Positions 53,794-64,000 of a stretch of DNA of 64,000 bases are shown here, in pieces (position 1 is the stretch's first letter; every line of letters begins with the position of its first letter). Below the pieces are notes generated by a model. It searched no databases, was not told where the DNA came from, and saw nothing but the letters and a program-made list of their open reading frames with translations. The translations under genes and the position numbers were made by a program. The stretch is from contig BFEA01000024.1 in the NCBI GenBank assembly GCA_003427395.1, forward strand, positions 1,859,164 to 1,923,163, in the 5' to 3' direction. This stretch comes from Chara braunii. Taxonomy: Eukaryota > Streptophyta > Charophyceae > Charales > Characeae.

Positions 53794-54342
53794 ATGAGTG
53801 TTCCTTTTCAGCCAGATGGCCCAAAGGACCGCTCTCCTTCCAAGGGTGAAAAGGTTCTGAGTGAAGCTGTCCTCCGGGACTGGAGACCAGTGTGCCAGCA
53901 GGATTGCCTTCCCCATCCGTCGCGATCAGAATACTTGGATCCCCGGGGGATAATCGACATCCTCTTCTTCCAGCCCCGGGCGGTGTCAGAAGACGAAGCG
54001 ATAGAGGACGAGGAGGAAGAAACCTCAGAGGAAGGGAGTTATAGCGAGCACAGCGAAGAGGAGCCGAGCAGAGAAGAAGAAGAGGAAGAAGAAGATCAGG
54101 AGGAGGAAGAGGAAGGATCTGAGTGGGAGAGTCTGGGTGAGGAGGTGGATCGCGCGGAGGTCCAGGAAGGAGATCCCGAGGTGGTAGCGCGGCGGAGAGA
54201 AGAAAGCGCGGCCGGGAAGCAGGCGCTGGAGTACGCGAGCGGCGCGGATCTACCAATCCCGAACGATCCGACCAAGGATCCCGAGCCACCCGGGATTGAC
54301 GATGGGGACCCTGAGACTTCGAGCGCACCGGCACAGAGATGA
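53794..54342 (+). CDS. Acidic protein of unknown function, possibly partial
   Basis: The frame of 182 codons starts MSVPFQPDGPKDRSPSKGEK. It has an apparently globular segment (VCQQDCLPHPSRSEYLDPRG, IIDILFFQPRA) and then a strongly acidic region (EEETSEEGSYSEHSEEEPSR and a Glu run, residues about 70-120). It ends in a Pro/Asp-rich tail (DPTKDPEPPGIDDGDPETSS). Pyrimidine-rich TTTTTTCTTTCAG at 53691-53703 upstream could be a 3' splice site. It lies in opposite orientation inside LINE-3. I do not recognise a family. The balanced N-terminal half argues against pure simple-repeat translation. Confidence 0.5.
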   Translation: MSVPFQPDGPKDRSPSKGEKVLSEAVLRDWRPVCQQDCLPHPSRSEYLDPRGIIDILFFQPRAVSEDEAIEDEEEETSEEGSYSEHSEEEPSREEEEEEEDQEEEEEGSEWESLGEEVDRAEVQEGDPEVVARRREESAAGKQALEYASGADLPIPNDPTKDPEPPGIDDGDPETSSAPAQR

Positions 54343-54811
54343 CGAAGCCGATCCCCCTCCCCCTCCACCCGTCCCCCAGTTCGCACACGTACCGATGCGG
54401 GGCATCGGGCTTCATCCCCAGTCGTTATCACGTCGTCCCCTTGATTACCTCACCCTTTGCCAGATCACCGCCCCGATCTCCGTTCCCCACAACCCCTTCC
54501 CCACCGACACCTTCCGTCACTACTATGCTACCCGCCTCGCTGTCACAATACACCCCCACCCCTCTACTCGGTGTGCCAGCCCTGTCTTTTGCCTCCACGT
54601 CCTTCTCTTTAGTGTCGCGTGGCGGGGCCACAATATAATCGAGGTCTATTGCACGATCACGGGGACTATCCCCCCGTGCGAAAACCATGATCGGTTCCGG
54701 ACGGCCCTCTTCCGTACCGTCGCCTCCACCAGCGCCGGTAGGTGGTCCCAAGTTCGGCTAAATACAGTTCCCTTCCTTCGCGCCTCAGGGCCCACCTTCC
54801 TTCGGCACTGA
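54296..54811 (+). pseudogene. Possible frameshifted continuation of the acidic protein
   Basis: Just after the acidic frame stops, the next frame reads HRDDEADPPPPPPVPQFAHV and RRPLDYLTLCQITAPISVPH. A single-base shift near 54335 would join it to the preceding protein. The sequence is Pro/Arg-rich with no known motif, so it may be chance coding in C-rich DNA. Confidence 0.35.
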
Positions 54812-54835
54812 TCGATGCCCGCCTGTACAGCAACC

Positions 54836-55600
54836 CTACGACATGACCTTAGGTACTGATGATCTTCCCCCCCCCATCTCTCCTAGTTTCGGCAACACCA
54901 GATCCCCCACAGTACCGCTGCCCTGATCGCTTCCTGCGCCCTCACCTCTCACCTTCCTTCGGCACTGATCGATGTCCGCTTGTATAGCAACCCTCAAGTT
55001 TTCCTTGATATACGCCATAACCTTAGGTACTGATGAGGTTTTCCCCCCTGGCTCTACTCATTTCGGCAACACCAGATGCTCCACAATACCACTGCCCTGA
55101 TGGTTTCCAGTGCCCTCACCTCGTCATCCTTTGATCCTGAGGTTCCCATTAAGCCGAGCAGCCGCCTCGTGGCCCAATCTTGAGCACCCCGGTTCTTCCT
55201 TATTGGACGGTCATTCTGTCCCGCCTCTTCCCATATTTGCCAGAAATCCCGAAGCCTATGGCAGCGAAGGAAGAGGTACAGCAAGTAGCAGGGATCTGTG
55301 TGCCTGCTTTTAGTGGCTACCCGTTCTGCCTTGGGGATTGCTAAATGAATTATGAACCATAATAAAAGGGCCGCTTGCCTTTGGTGTGGTAGGGACATGA
55401 GGAGGCGGAAAATTTCCGTCCAATCTTGTTTCCCACACCCATCCAGTACCGAGTCAATTACCCATCCCTGTTTCCTCCATCTCTGCAAGATTTCTGAACA
55501 CACATCATATGTGCTGAACTGCGTCCGATACAGATCTTTTTCTCAAGCCTTGTTGCAGGGAGCACATCCACGCCTAGGGGTCAAAGAGAAGGTCTTCAGT
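54836..55600 (-). pseudogene. LINE-3 ORF2 zf-RVT region
   Basis: The minus frame reads VCSEILQRWRKQGWVIDSVL, LMSLPHQRQAALLLWFIIHL, a Cys/His remnant (SRHTDPCYLLYLFLRCHRL) and DFWQIWEEAG. RALETIRAVVLWSIWCCRNE follows. The last block resembles LINE-2 GRRAVMWALWWQRY and marks the end of the zf-RVT domain. A 160-bp tandem duplication (about 54795-54955 and 54956-55125) repeats this block as VRAQEAIRAAVLWGIWCC. Confidence 0.75.
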
Positions 55601-55966
55601 TGTCATCACTATCTTGAATGGTCGGAGCGGTACTGGCTGGGAGCGCCCTTTGTCTTGCAGTACTGGCACCGAGTACACCTGCCCTTCTTACTTTTTCCTC
55701 CTTCACCGGTCCAGTGATCGGCGCTCCTTTTCCAAAAAGCCCATTGTGCACTTCCCACGTCCGTCCACACCCTCTATTCCCTTTCCCCTATCAAAAATCT
55801 TCCCTCGATCCCCTCTCTGTACCACCCACTCCCCCGTCCTTCGGCGGTCCTCCTGCGGCCTGTGGACCCAACCTACAGGTATCACTTCCCTTAAGCCCAT
55901 GAGGACATTGGTTCTTAGCCACCTGCTTATAAGGCAGAGGTTCCAGTCAATCGTTACCTCTTCTTG

Positions 55967-56115
55967 CATCCCATCTTCCCGGTAGTTTACTAGGCTTTTT
56001 GGATCCCATCTTCCCGGTAGTCTAATAGGCTTTTTGTATCCGATCTTCCCCATTTTCTAGGCTTTTTGCATCCCATCTTCCTGGTAGTCTAATAGGCTTT
56101 TTGCATCCAATCCTC
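55967..56115. repeat. Minisatellite, about four 35-41-bp units
   Basis: The unit is CATCCCATCTTCCCGGTAGT plus CTAATAGGCTTTTTG with small changes, starting near 55969, 56001, 56039 and 56070. On the minus strand it opens a short frame with no supported function. Confidence 0.88.
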
Positions 56116-56199
56116 CCCCTAATCTCCCCGTTTCTCGTCTTTCCCCCTGCTATTGACAGACAGGATAGGGCATAGCATAGCCATCAAGAGTATGCATCG

Positions 56200-56395
56200 T
56201 TCTGAATTCCCTCTTCCTTCTTTTCCCTTGCATCCACTTCCCACCGTTTCCTCCTCCTTCCCCCATCCCGCCCTCCCTCCCTCTTCCCATCTCCTCCTAT
56301 CTCCCTCCATTTCCCCCTCCCTCCACCTCCCTACACCCATCTCCCCTTCCCTCCCCCTTCCTCCCCCTCCCTCCATCTCCTCCTGTAACTCCCCT
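56200..56395. repeat. CCTCCCTCC pyrimidine tract
   Basis: Nearly purine-free CTCCCTCC/TTCCCC text. Frames across it are proline/serine- or glycine/arginine-rich artefacts. Confidence 0.85.
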
Positions 56396-56397
56396 GC

Positions 56398-56506
56398 CTA
56401 CCGTCTTCACCCGAATAGAACGCCCGGTCATTATAGCTGTACTTGGGGCAACTGTCAGTCCAGATGCAGCCATAATGACCAGGCTCTATTCAGGTGAAGA
56501 CGGTAG
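56398..56506. mobile_element. Fold-back MITE, 109 bp
   Basis: The arms (left starting CTACCGTCTTCACCCGAATA; right ending ATTCAGGTGAAGACGGTAG) pair over about 36 bp with few mismatches around a 35-bp loop. No coding capacity is present. A clear target duplication cannot be read because both flanks are C-rich. Confidence 0.82.
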
Positions 56507-56560
56507 CCCCCCCCTGATTGTCATGTTACGTCATAAAAACTAAACAAGTTTACCTAAAAG

Positions 56561-56562
<2 letters not shown>

Positions 56563-56614
<52 letters not shown>
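56563..56614. repeat. (CA)n microsatellite
   Basis: About 26 CA dinucleotides in a row. Confidence 0.97.
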
Positions 56615-56616
<2 letters not shown>

Positions 56617-57037
56617 AGGACAAGTTACGAAAGAGGCCGGAAGTTTGGAGAGAGGCAAGAGAGGTGGAACCTCGGGACCTACCTTAGCATGTGGTCACTC
56701 GAGTCATTATGCCAGCACTTCCTGGCACAGGCAGAGAGAAGTCAACGCAGGACATAAGGCATACCCGACAGCCAGTCCTCCCTGAATGAGCAATCATAGC
56801 TGTTCAGGGTTTTTTTCACCCATAAGCACACACGCAAGATGTTTGTATGGCCAGAGGAAAAGGAACGGGAGTGCTCCTCCTGGAATAGAACCGACCCAGG
56901 ATCATAAGGCCTGTCCTTTTTTTTTTCTTTTTCCCACCCCCCCAAATCGCTGCCCGGGGTGCTATCGGGGGGTGACACGAGCATCCCCCAGTAGCACCCC
57001 CCGATTGCGGCTCCTGGCTATTGGCGGGAATCCCTGA

Positions 57038-57835
57038 GTGGCACAATTCGATACGTGGGCCCTGGCAGCATTGATTGGCCTGGAAGACCCCAGGGGATTG
57101 ACTTCCCCGGCTCTAAGAAGATTAGAAAATGCAGCCAAACAGCTGAACCTACACAATCACTATTACACTGGGTGGGCGGCAAGATGGAGATGGGCGAGAG
57201 GAAGGCTAGTTGATTGGGTGGTGGATAGGGGGAGGGCAGGAGATGGGATAGTTAATAGGGGATGGCCAGATCTCTGCTTGGCGAAATGGCAGGGGGAAGG
57301 GCATGCCAGTTGATCTGATAATCTATGGCAGATGATTGACAATAATAATGATATACGTGTTGAATTTTACTAACCTCTGCCAGAAATTTGACAATAACAA
57401 TCATATGTGAATGTTCTTCACCGGGTGGCAGACTACCTTGTGGAGAATGTAAGTCACGGAGCTGGACAGCAGCCTTATGCAGGGAGGGGGCCTAGGGTTT
57501 GCCGTGCACAACTATGACTGTGAAGGATTAGGGTAGATTGGAAGACAGTTTTCACCCTCTACATGGCTAGACCTTAATACATGCTGTGACCTGGCTGCTA
57601 ATTAGGCAGACGGTCAATCCCCTCGTGAGAGGGCAATCAATGCTGTTCTGCCAGGTATACCTTCTCTGATCTTGTCAGTGGGACACTGGACCCGGTTTCC
57701 AGCAGGTGATGCTCCCCACCAATAGATTGGAGCCATCTATAAACTGGGGCTTGCTATTGGAGGATGCTCGTATCAGCAGGCTGCCACAGATGTTTTGCCA
57801 AACAAACAAACAAACAAACAAACAAACAAAATCAC
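57038..57835 (+). mobile_element. LINE-4: 3' end of an L1-like LINE
   Basis: A frame ending near 57313 carries HYYTGWAARWRWARGRLVDW, like the ORF2 C-terminus of LINE-3 (TGWGGGKGGKIGRVDW). After 250 bp of untranslated text comes the shared 3'UTR: GGTCAATCCCCT, the stem-loop CTGGACCCGGTTTCCAG (57686-57702) and CACCAATAGATTGGAGCC. The tail is (AAAC)n (57800-57830). Only the last 0.8 kb is present. Confidence 0.75.
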
Positions 57836-58307
57836 GAAGCTGCTGCCCGGAGCTGAGCCTGGCGTCCCATGGACTGTCAAATGTGCCTTGCAGCATTCGT
57901 TGCCCCGGCCCATTGATGGGGGTCAACTGTGATGGCCCCAAGGATCAAGAGGCCTCCTGTCTCACAACTGAGTTCCTGTCTGCACTTGCTAGAATAGAGC
58001 TGCTGATTACCACATATCACTGACACTCCCCAGCTGTCAATTCCTGTCCCCCATCTGTCACAGACCATTTGTCGCCTTCTATTGTCTTCTGCTCACGAGC
58101 CGGCTTCAGCCTCCCAGAATGGCACCGTCGAAAATTCGGTCCTGCACACGGTTGACGTCAGTCTCCAGCAAGGGGTCCGTCCTGTATCAGCGGTCTTGTC
58201 AACCCATACCACCGTGCGGACGTGAGGATGTGGATGGCTCCAATGTTGATGGCGGACTCAGTCTCGTTTGCCGTCTATGTGTCATCCCATACTCCATGGC
58301 CTGGGAT

Positions 58308-58640
58308 TTACGGTGAACGAAGGCCAACCATACCAATGCTAGCTGCGTGGGACTCCTGGAATGAGGTCTCTTGCTGTGAGTTTTGCAATAGGGTGTTTGT
58401 GGGCTGCGAGATGTTCCAGTTAAATTTCAACCGGGCTCCGTTAATTTCCCCTATTATACCCGAGCCCAATATCTCTTCGGCGAATTTCTCTATAATCTGT
58501 TGCTCCTCTTCCAGGTCAGCCTTTATTTCGTTCCTGGTTCTAGACCGGTCTAAGTGGCATTCTGTTTCTAGATCTTGCTTGAAACCCACCCATACTTGTA
58601 GTAGGGCTGCTGTGGTTTGTCCCACTGTTTCCTGGCATCT
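58308..58640 (-). pseudogene. Unidentified coiled-coil-like frame
   Basis: The minus frame of about 110 codons has no ATG at its start. It reads VGFKQDLETECHLDRSRTRN, EIKADLEEEQQIIEKFAEEI and GARLKFNWNISQPTNTLLQN. Composition and the Glu/Gln/Ile-rich helix look like real protein, possibly an exon or a gag/ORF1-type coil. No family is recognised. Confidence 0.4.
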
Positions 58641-58712
58641 TCAGGGTTTACTGGTCATAAGGTCATAATGCAATGACTTGCTGATTTCTACTGCCGAGAT
58701 TGACTGCGAGGC

Positions 58713-59748
58713 TGTACACTAACCTGTAGGGTTAGATTCGTAATTTTTTGTTTGGCTGAGGGCTAACCGAGAGACCTGCCTATAAGGAAATTCGTGAGGG
58801 ACAGATCTGCAACTCCGGGAAAATACAGGCCCGGTACTAACCCGAATTCCTACAGCTACCCTAACTGCCTATAGCAGGCGCGAGCTACCCCTAGGACAGA
58901 CAGGCCCTAAGTGGCCTATGCTGCGAGACGGTCCTATAGCCTATAGCCGGGTCCGGTAGAGGCCGAGAGTCCGAAACAGCAACGGTACCGGTCGGTCAGT
59001 CAGTCCGGTCTACGTCTAGAGAGTCTATAGATAGGATAGGCCCATCGGTTCAGGACTTTTGGCAGTTCATTTCTCACGAAGCAGCGTTGGAGCGGTCAAG
59101 CAAGTGGTGGCGGTGCTGGTCTGCAGGCGGCATTCTGAGACTCACCGTGACAGCAGCCATAGCCGGCCGTCTCTGAGTCTGCCATAGCTGGGGCATCCTC
59201 AGCGCATCTACCCCTGGGGGTATCTGCGTATGGCCGGGCTGTTTCGAGGCTCTCCGCTGTGTACTCGTGGGTGGTGGCAGTCATAGTTGCCTGTTCCTTC
59301 GTCAGAGTTGTCCATCGGCACTGAAGACTTTATCGCAAGACCTGTTCTTCATCAGGGTGGTTGGCGCTGGCCTCTGGGAGGCTGTTCTGATGTGGCGCTA
59401 CTAACTGGGTGTAGGATAGAGAGTGGGGTGTGAGTTCTGAAGGTGGCGAGATACTGGAACAAACTCTGTTACGATAATTGTTTGAGTGGCTCAGCATCAG
59501 TGTCATTTCCAGTTGTGATCTTCGCAGGTTCTTGCTTGTGATTGGTTGTTGGGAGTTGTGTCAGAGAGTGAGAAACACTGTGTGTTCTCTCCCCATCTGT
59601 GCATGATTGTCTTCCGATGCTTATTTTCACCTGTGTGCAGTTTGGACTCTGTCTCCTCTCTCCCCTTCTCTTATGCATGTATGGGCATGTGTGAGACTGT
59701 CTGTGTGTGAGTGGCGATAAGATTCGTCCGACAACCAAGTTCATAACA
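58713..59748 (+). repeat. 5' LTR of Ty3-type element copy 3 (probable limits)
   Basis: The right limit is inferred from AAGTTCATAACA two bases before the primer-binding site. The left limit TGTACACTAACC is the best TG start at a plausible distance but is not proven, because the 3' LTR lies outside the window. A CTATAAGG box at about 58780 could be the promoter. No ORF is seen. Confidence 0.6.
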
Positions 59749-59750
59749 GT

Positions 59751-59765
59751 TGGTATCGGAGCAGG
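59751..59765 (+). promoter_or_regulatory. Primer-binding site for initiator Met-tRNA
   Basis: TGGTATCGGAGCAGG differs at one position from the usual plant TGGTATCAGAGC site complementary to the 3' end of initiator Met-tRNA. Its position just after an ACA LTR end fits minus-strand priming. Confidence 0.85.
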
Positions 59766-61274
59766 ATTGGATTTGGAACACTGAGGGTTGAGCGCACTGA
59801 GGCATCTTCTTCATCTGGCAATATACTGGCGAGAGCCAGTACTGAGTCAGCAGGGAAGAAGACTTTCAGCGGTGGATTCAAGTGCCCAGTGGTTGCACTG
59901 AGCAAGCGCACTGAGCCTGTCAGAGCGCTTGTCAGGAAGTGGCAAGTACAGGGCTAATTCGCCATAGCCAACCCTGAGGGTGATACAGCGAATTACCCCA
60001 GAGTGGCGATTTACCCCTGAGGACATCTGGGAATCCTGAGCGGCATCATCCCTAGGTTGCGCTGAGGGAGATTGATAGTCTGTATCAATCTCCAGGACAA
60101 ATAACCCCATCTGGAGCTATTTTTAGCATCAACGGCAACCAGGCACTGTGGCGAGATATTTTGGTGTTGGCGAATTGGGTGCCACAGGACCAGATACAGT
60201 GTATCTGGAGTAAGGGAGTGCAGCGCCACAGGATCCTGAGGAGGATCAACGAATTTGAAGCAGTTCTGTGCGTGGAATCATCAGGGGGAATATCTGGAAG
60301 AAATTGGCGAGATAAGGGTATCATCTGCCATAGCCAGATCTTCATCATCACCTGCAAGATTCTCTGAAAGTGAGTCTGTTCCATGCACCTACCTGTATTG
60401 CGATCCAGATAGGATTAGTTTAGTGAAAGATAATGGTCTATCTGTCTGTCCGTGACTGGATATGAAAATCGCAGACTGCATGACAGCCATAGCCATCTCT
60501 CCCCTACCTCTCTGCTCATTTCTCATCCTCTGTTGACTCTTTCTGGTCCAAATTGGTTCTGTGACTGCTATACTGTATTGCGATTGTCCTGGGATGCTCA
60601 AACAGTGAATTCTGTACTGGAAAGGTAGTGATACTGTGAATTGCTGTTTTGCGCTGAGTCTATTTTTAGCCTGTGCTACCTAGGGTCAGTCATAACTTCA
60701 ATTCTGTCCGTCAGAATTCAGTTCTGTCAGTCCCCAGTGAATCGCAATTCAAAAATAGGCAATACTGTAGAATCGCAGAGTTGGATTTGCAGTATTTCAC
60801 TGGATACAGTGAATACTGTGATTCGCCATACCCTAGGGTATGGCCGCCAGAGTCATCAGGGTCTGAAATTGAGTCTGAGTCGGGATACAGGGTAACTGTC
60901 TGGATCGCTTGGTGTATTTGATCTCTCTGTGTCTGTACTAACCATTTCCAATCATTCTCACTGATGACACTTGCTTTCTAGTGGGCACTGGAATTCTAGT
61001 GGGTCTCTAGAAAAGTAGTGGAGTGTATTTGCTAACTCCAGTGTGGTCTAGAGTCAGTAAAAGGAAACCGTGTGACTGATTTTGCTGGACTTACAGTCTG
61101 TCTGACACCTGACCCCAAGGACACCCTTCTAACCCAAACCGTTGATTGCCTATACACCCTCCTATTCCAGTGTTGGGTTATTGCAGCGATTCCAGTGTGT
61201 CTGCAGGGATCTGAGTATCGCTGCAACTCTATCTGCTGTTATTTTATTTTTGGTTTTATTTCTGAACCGGGAAA
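59766..61274 (+). other. Long untranslated leader of Ty3-type copy 3
   Basis: About 1.5 kb separate the primer-binding site from gag. It is rich in short repeats of the CAGTGAATACTGTGAATCGC type. Frames are short with no domain. It presumably holds the packaging signal. Confidence 0.6.
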
Positions 61275-62900
61275 ATGTCTGATCAGGGGACTGAGCAGCA
61301 GCCACAAGTTGAGGTGGTGGTGAAGGCAGAAGGTGAGCAGCCTTCAGCCTCCACTCCCCCTCCTCCACCTCTGACTGCCACTCAGCGGATGAAGGAGCTG
61401 GAGGAACAGCTGCGACAACAACAGGCCAGACTCGCAGAGTTGGAGCAACAGGAGGCTGCTGAGCTAGAGGCTGCAACAAATCACTCCAGAAGAGAGTATC
61501 TGCTACAGCAGCTAGAGAGGTCGCTCTCTGATGATCGTTGCTCCCAGATCACCAAACAGATGGCAAAGATGATATTGCTGGAGCACAAGATCACCAGCTC
61601 CCAGTTTACAAACTGGGATGATCGTTTTGTGCGGCTGGAGCGTCGGGTTGACGAGCTGTCAGCTCAGCAGACCAAGATCCTGAAGTCTATTCAGGGTCTG
61701 ACTGCTCAGCTGGCAGCCGCCAAGCTGACCACTCCTCAGCCCCCTCTGCTGCAGCCCTAATCTTCTCCTCATTCTTCACCCCCAGGATCTCCTCAACCAT
61801 CTCAGGCTGGATCTGCACATTCTTCCCGATCATCTACCCCTTCCCAAAAGGCCTTAGCAAAGGCCACCTATGCTGCTGTTACTGCTGGAGACCAGAGAGG
61901 TCCCAAGATCCCTACTCCCAACAAGTTTAGGGGTGATGACCCCAAGACTGATGTTGGGGACTGGGCTGCTGGGACCCGAGCCTACTTGAGGGGCTTCGTC
62001 TGCGCAGAACAGACCAAGGTGGCGACTGTTTTGGGGCTGCTGGAAGGGTCTGCGCTGAAGTGGGCCACTTCAACTTCCAGCAGCCTGCAGCAGTCCATGG
62101 AGGATTGGGCCTTTGGATTGGGGGTAGACAGACTTCTGCAGGCCCTGGAGGACCAGTTTGCAGACAAGGAGCGGGCCCGCAAGGCTGCTGTCAGGATTGC
62201 TCGCCTGGGACAGCAGCGGTACAGCGGCACCCTACAGGCCTTGTTTGCTGAGTTCGAGCAGCTCACCTCCACCCCTGGGTTGGTCATGGCACCTGATGAT
62301 TTGCTGACCAACTTCTGTAGGGCAACGCCTGAGAAGTTTGTTGTTGCACTCTACAGCGCTGGACACAAGGACTGGAGGTCCTTTGGTCGTGCAGCCCCGG
62401 AAATGGAGGCTAAGCTCCATGTCCAGGCCCCATCCTCTGACAGGAGGAGAGGTGCCTTCCCTAGAGGTAGCAGAAGGGGAAAGGCAGCCTTTACTCATGC
62501 GGGGTCTGCCTCGGGATCAGATTCCGATTCCCAGCCTGATGCACCTTCAGGTGGGACCGGATCTGCTGCTGAGACAGATGTTGCAGCAATAGTGACTCAG
62601 GCTGTTTTGGGAGCTCTGCAGTCGCAGAGAAAGTTCTCCCCCACCACAGCCTCAGCCACTACCAAGGGGAAGGAAAAGGGACGTCGGCCTTCTTCTTCCC
62701 AGCGCCCTAACCTGCCTCGAGACGTCCATATGCCAGCAGAACCTCTCAATCCCTCCACACTCCCCTGGCATGACCTCAAGATCCAGGAGGGAGTCTAGAG
62801 AAGAAGAAAGGAGAGAGGGGTTTGCCTGAGGTGTGAGGGACAACACTTTTTAAAGGACTGCCCTTACATGCTAGGCCCAAGTAGTCAGTCAAAAAACTGA
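61275..62900 (+). CDS. Ty3-type gag (copy 3), two internal stops
   Basis: The gag starts [21 protein letters not shown] Pro-rich stretch and a long coiled coil ([40 protein letters not shown]) precede the capsid-like core ([60 protein letters not shown]). A basic tail and the knuckle [15 protein letters not shown] (C-x2-C-x3-H-x4-C) end the protein. Stops at 61758 (TAA) and 62796 (TAG) are in frame, and each is one C-to-T change from a Gln codon. Otherwise the frame is continuous to TGA at 62898. It belongs to a different family from copies 1 and 2. Confidence 0.9.
62891..62897 (+). promoter_or_regulatory. Candidate -1 ribosomal frameshift site A AAA AAC
   Basis: The heptamer AAAAAAC is in the correct phase of gag (tcA AAA AAC), with the gag stop TGA directly after it. 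Slipping back one base enters the pol frame (CTG AAA CAG ...), which stays open to the window end. A small hairpin GGGGA/TCCCC (62911-62927) lies 13 nt downstream. Confidence 0.65.
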
Positions 62901-64000
62901 AACAGACCCTGGGGATTGCAGTTCCCCCTAGTGCTGCACCTTCATCTACTCAGGTAGGTGAATCTGCAGCTGTTTCAGTTGAGGCTGCGTGTGATGATGT
63001 GTGTGTGGGGATTGCGCGGGCAGCATCCTTTTGCTATGAGGATCCTGACCCGGATCAGGACCCGGGGCAGGATGAGCTTCAGTCTATTGCTGCCTTCTTC
63101 CTTCATCTGAAGGAACAGAAGAAGAGCAAGACTGATCTCATCATGCTTCGACCACTGATCAACAACACCAGGATCACTGGGCTGTTGGACTGTGGGGCCA
63201 CCAGGAACTTCATGTCCCCCAGTGCAGTTAAAAAGATGCATCTGGGCATGAAAGTTCAGCAGCTGCAACAACCGCTGCTGGTGCGGATTGGTGACTCTAC
63301 AGTACTCAGCATCAGGGAGAAGGTCAAGGGTATCCCTGTGACCTTCGATACAACAGGGAAAGTCAGACATAGTCTGAACTTTTACATCTTCCCTGAGCTG
63401 CCCTTTGATTTGGTGTTCTCTATGCAGTGGTTGAGGGCAGTCAACCCTAGGATCGACTGGCAGATCCCTAGAGTTGAGCTACCAGACAGCCAGGGTGTGC
63501 ATCAGCCATGCATGATTGCTGCTGAACACCACCCTAAGACCTCCTACTACTGCCTGAGAGCGAGGGAGTTCCATGCTCTCTCTTGCCAGTACCACCATGA
63601 GCGTCTGTTTATTGCTCTGGTCAAGCAAACAGATGCTCCCCCTGTTTCCTGTCCTCCTGAGATACAGCAGGTGGTAGATCAGTATGCTGATCTGATGCAC
63701 GAGCCCTTTGGGTTACCCAACCGGCCAACCAAGCATCACATCGAGTTGCTGCCTGGAGCGGTCCCTCCCAAGGGCCGAATCTACAGGATGTCCCCTGCTG
63801 AGCTTGAGGAGCTCAGAAAGCAGCTTGAGACCCTGACCAGCAAAGGCTGGATCAGACGCAGCACATCTGAATTCGGTGCACCTGTTCTCTTTGTACCCAA
63901 AGGGAATGGCGAGTTCAGAATGTGTATTGAGTACAGGGGTCTCAACAAGATCACTAGGAAGAGTACTGAGCCACTTCCTAGGATCGATGACCCCCTGAAC
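62897..64000 (+). CDS. Ty3-type pol (copy 3), protease and start of RT, open to window end
   Basis: The frame has no stop from 62897 to 64000. The protease carries [18 protein letters not shown], with a Cys in the usual D-S/T-G triplet, and [22 protein letters not shown] starts at about 63700 with [40 protein letters not shown] and [15 protein letters not shown], where DYR is changed to EYR. The catalytic RT loop, RNase H and integrase lie beyond the window. It is probably made as a gag-pol fusion through the slippery site. It is much better preserved than copies 1 and 2. Confidence 0.92.
   Translation, partial: MKQTLGIAVPPSAAPSSTQVGESAAVSVEAACDDVCVGIARAASFCYEDPDPDQDPGQDELQSIAAFFLHLKEQKKSKTDLIMLRPLINNTRITGLLDCGATRNFMSPSAVKKMHLGMKVQQLQQPLLVRIGDSTVLSIREKVKGIPVTFDTTGKVRHSLNFYIFPELPFDLVFSMQWLRAVNPRIDWQIPRVELPDSQGVHQPCMIAAEHHPKTSYYCLRAREFHALSCQYHHERLFIALVKQTDAPPVSCPPEIQQVVDQYADLMHEPFGLPNRPTKHHIELLPGAVPPKGRIYRMSPAELEELRKQLETLTSKGWIRRSTSEFGAPVLFVPKGNGEFRMCIEYRGLNKITRKSTEPLPRIDDPLN

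Larger units (their letters stand above)
53066..55640 (-). mobile_element. LINE-3: inverted 3' part of an L1-like LINE, split
   Basis: Read on the minus strand, it contains the zf-RVT region (from about 55640), a tandemly duplicated C-terminal stretch, an interruption of about 1.1 kb with a plus-strand acidic frame, the ORF2 C-terminus, and a 3'UTR. The 3'UTR has the family stem-loop at 53161-53180 and a TTTAAAAATATATATA tail at 53056-53074. The 5' parts are absent. Confidence 0.8.

Overview
The window looks like nuclear DNA of a repeat-bloated green-lineage eukaryote. Three things suggest this: a primer-binding site complementary to initiator Met-tRNA in front of a Ty3-type element, L1-like LINEs with a plant-style zf-RVT tail, and U6 snRNA and 25S rRNA fragments of plant-like sequence. 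A streptophyte alga such as Chara is a reasonable guess, but I cannot prove it. I see no intact host protein-coding gene. Almost everything recognisable is a transposable element, a retropseudogene, a satellite or a microsatellite.

Layout. 1-3.2 kb: simple repeats and unrecognised DNA. 3.2-5.5 kb: an internally deleted Ty3-type element (copy 1), followed by a short dispersed repeat block to 5.96 kb. 6-7.65 kb: a degraded unknown region, a tRNA-like SINE head (-) and repeat debris. 7.67-15.0 kb: a decayed Ty3-type element of the same family (copy 2), preceded by an inverted RNase H fragment. 15.0-19.9 kb: a 5'-truncated L1-like LINE (LINE-1) inserted into the dispersed repeat. It carries a sequencing-adapter artefact at 19.65 kb. 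20.1-34.2 kb: a non-coding giant element of about 7 kb with a second copy of itself nested inside in reverse orientation. It contains a satellite-like array and a remarkable array of hairpins with a constant loop and covarying stems. 34.2-35.6 kb: the rest of the dispersed repeat and a pyrimidine minisatellite. 35.6-43.8 kb: the longest LINE (LINE-2), with ORF1, endonuclease, reverse transcriptase, zf-RVT, 3'UTR and poly(A). 43.8-53 kb: MITEs, two U6 retropseudogenes, hammerhead-ribozyme-like motifs, an assembly gap inside a MITE, tandem repeats and a 25S rRNA scrap. 53-55.6 kb: an inverted LINE (LINE-3) split by a segment with an acidic reading frame. 57-57.8 kb: a LINE 3' end (LINE-4). 58.7-64 kb: the 5' part of a younger Ty3-type element (copy 3) with 5' LTR, PBS, long leader, gag, an in-phase -1 slippery site, and an open protease-RT frame running off the window.

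How the parts relate. Copies 1 and 2 of the Ty3 family and their 3' flanking repeat are paralogous. Copy 1 therefore serves as an approximate empty-site reference, showing that LINE-1 and the 14-kb nested element are insertions in the copy-2 locus. The LINEs share a conserved 3'UTR stem-loop. They, or related LINEs, plausibly supplied the machinery that made the poly(A)-tailed U6 pseudogenes. All family assignments rest on motifs read by eye; no database search was run.
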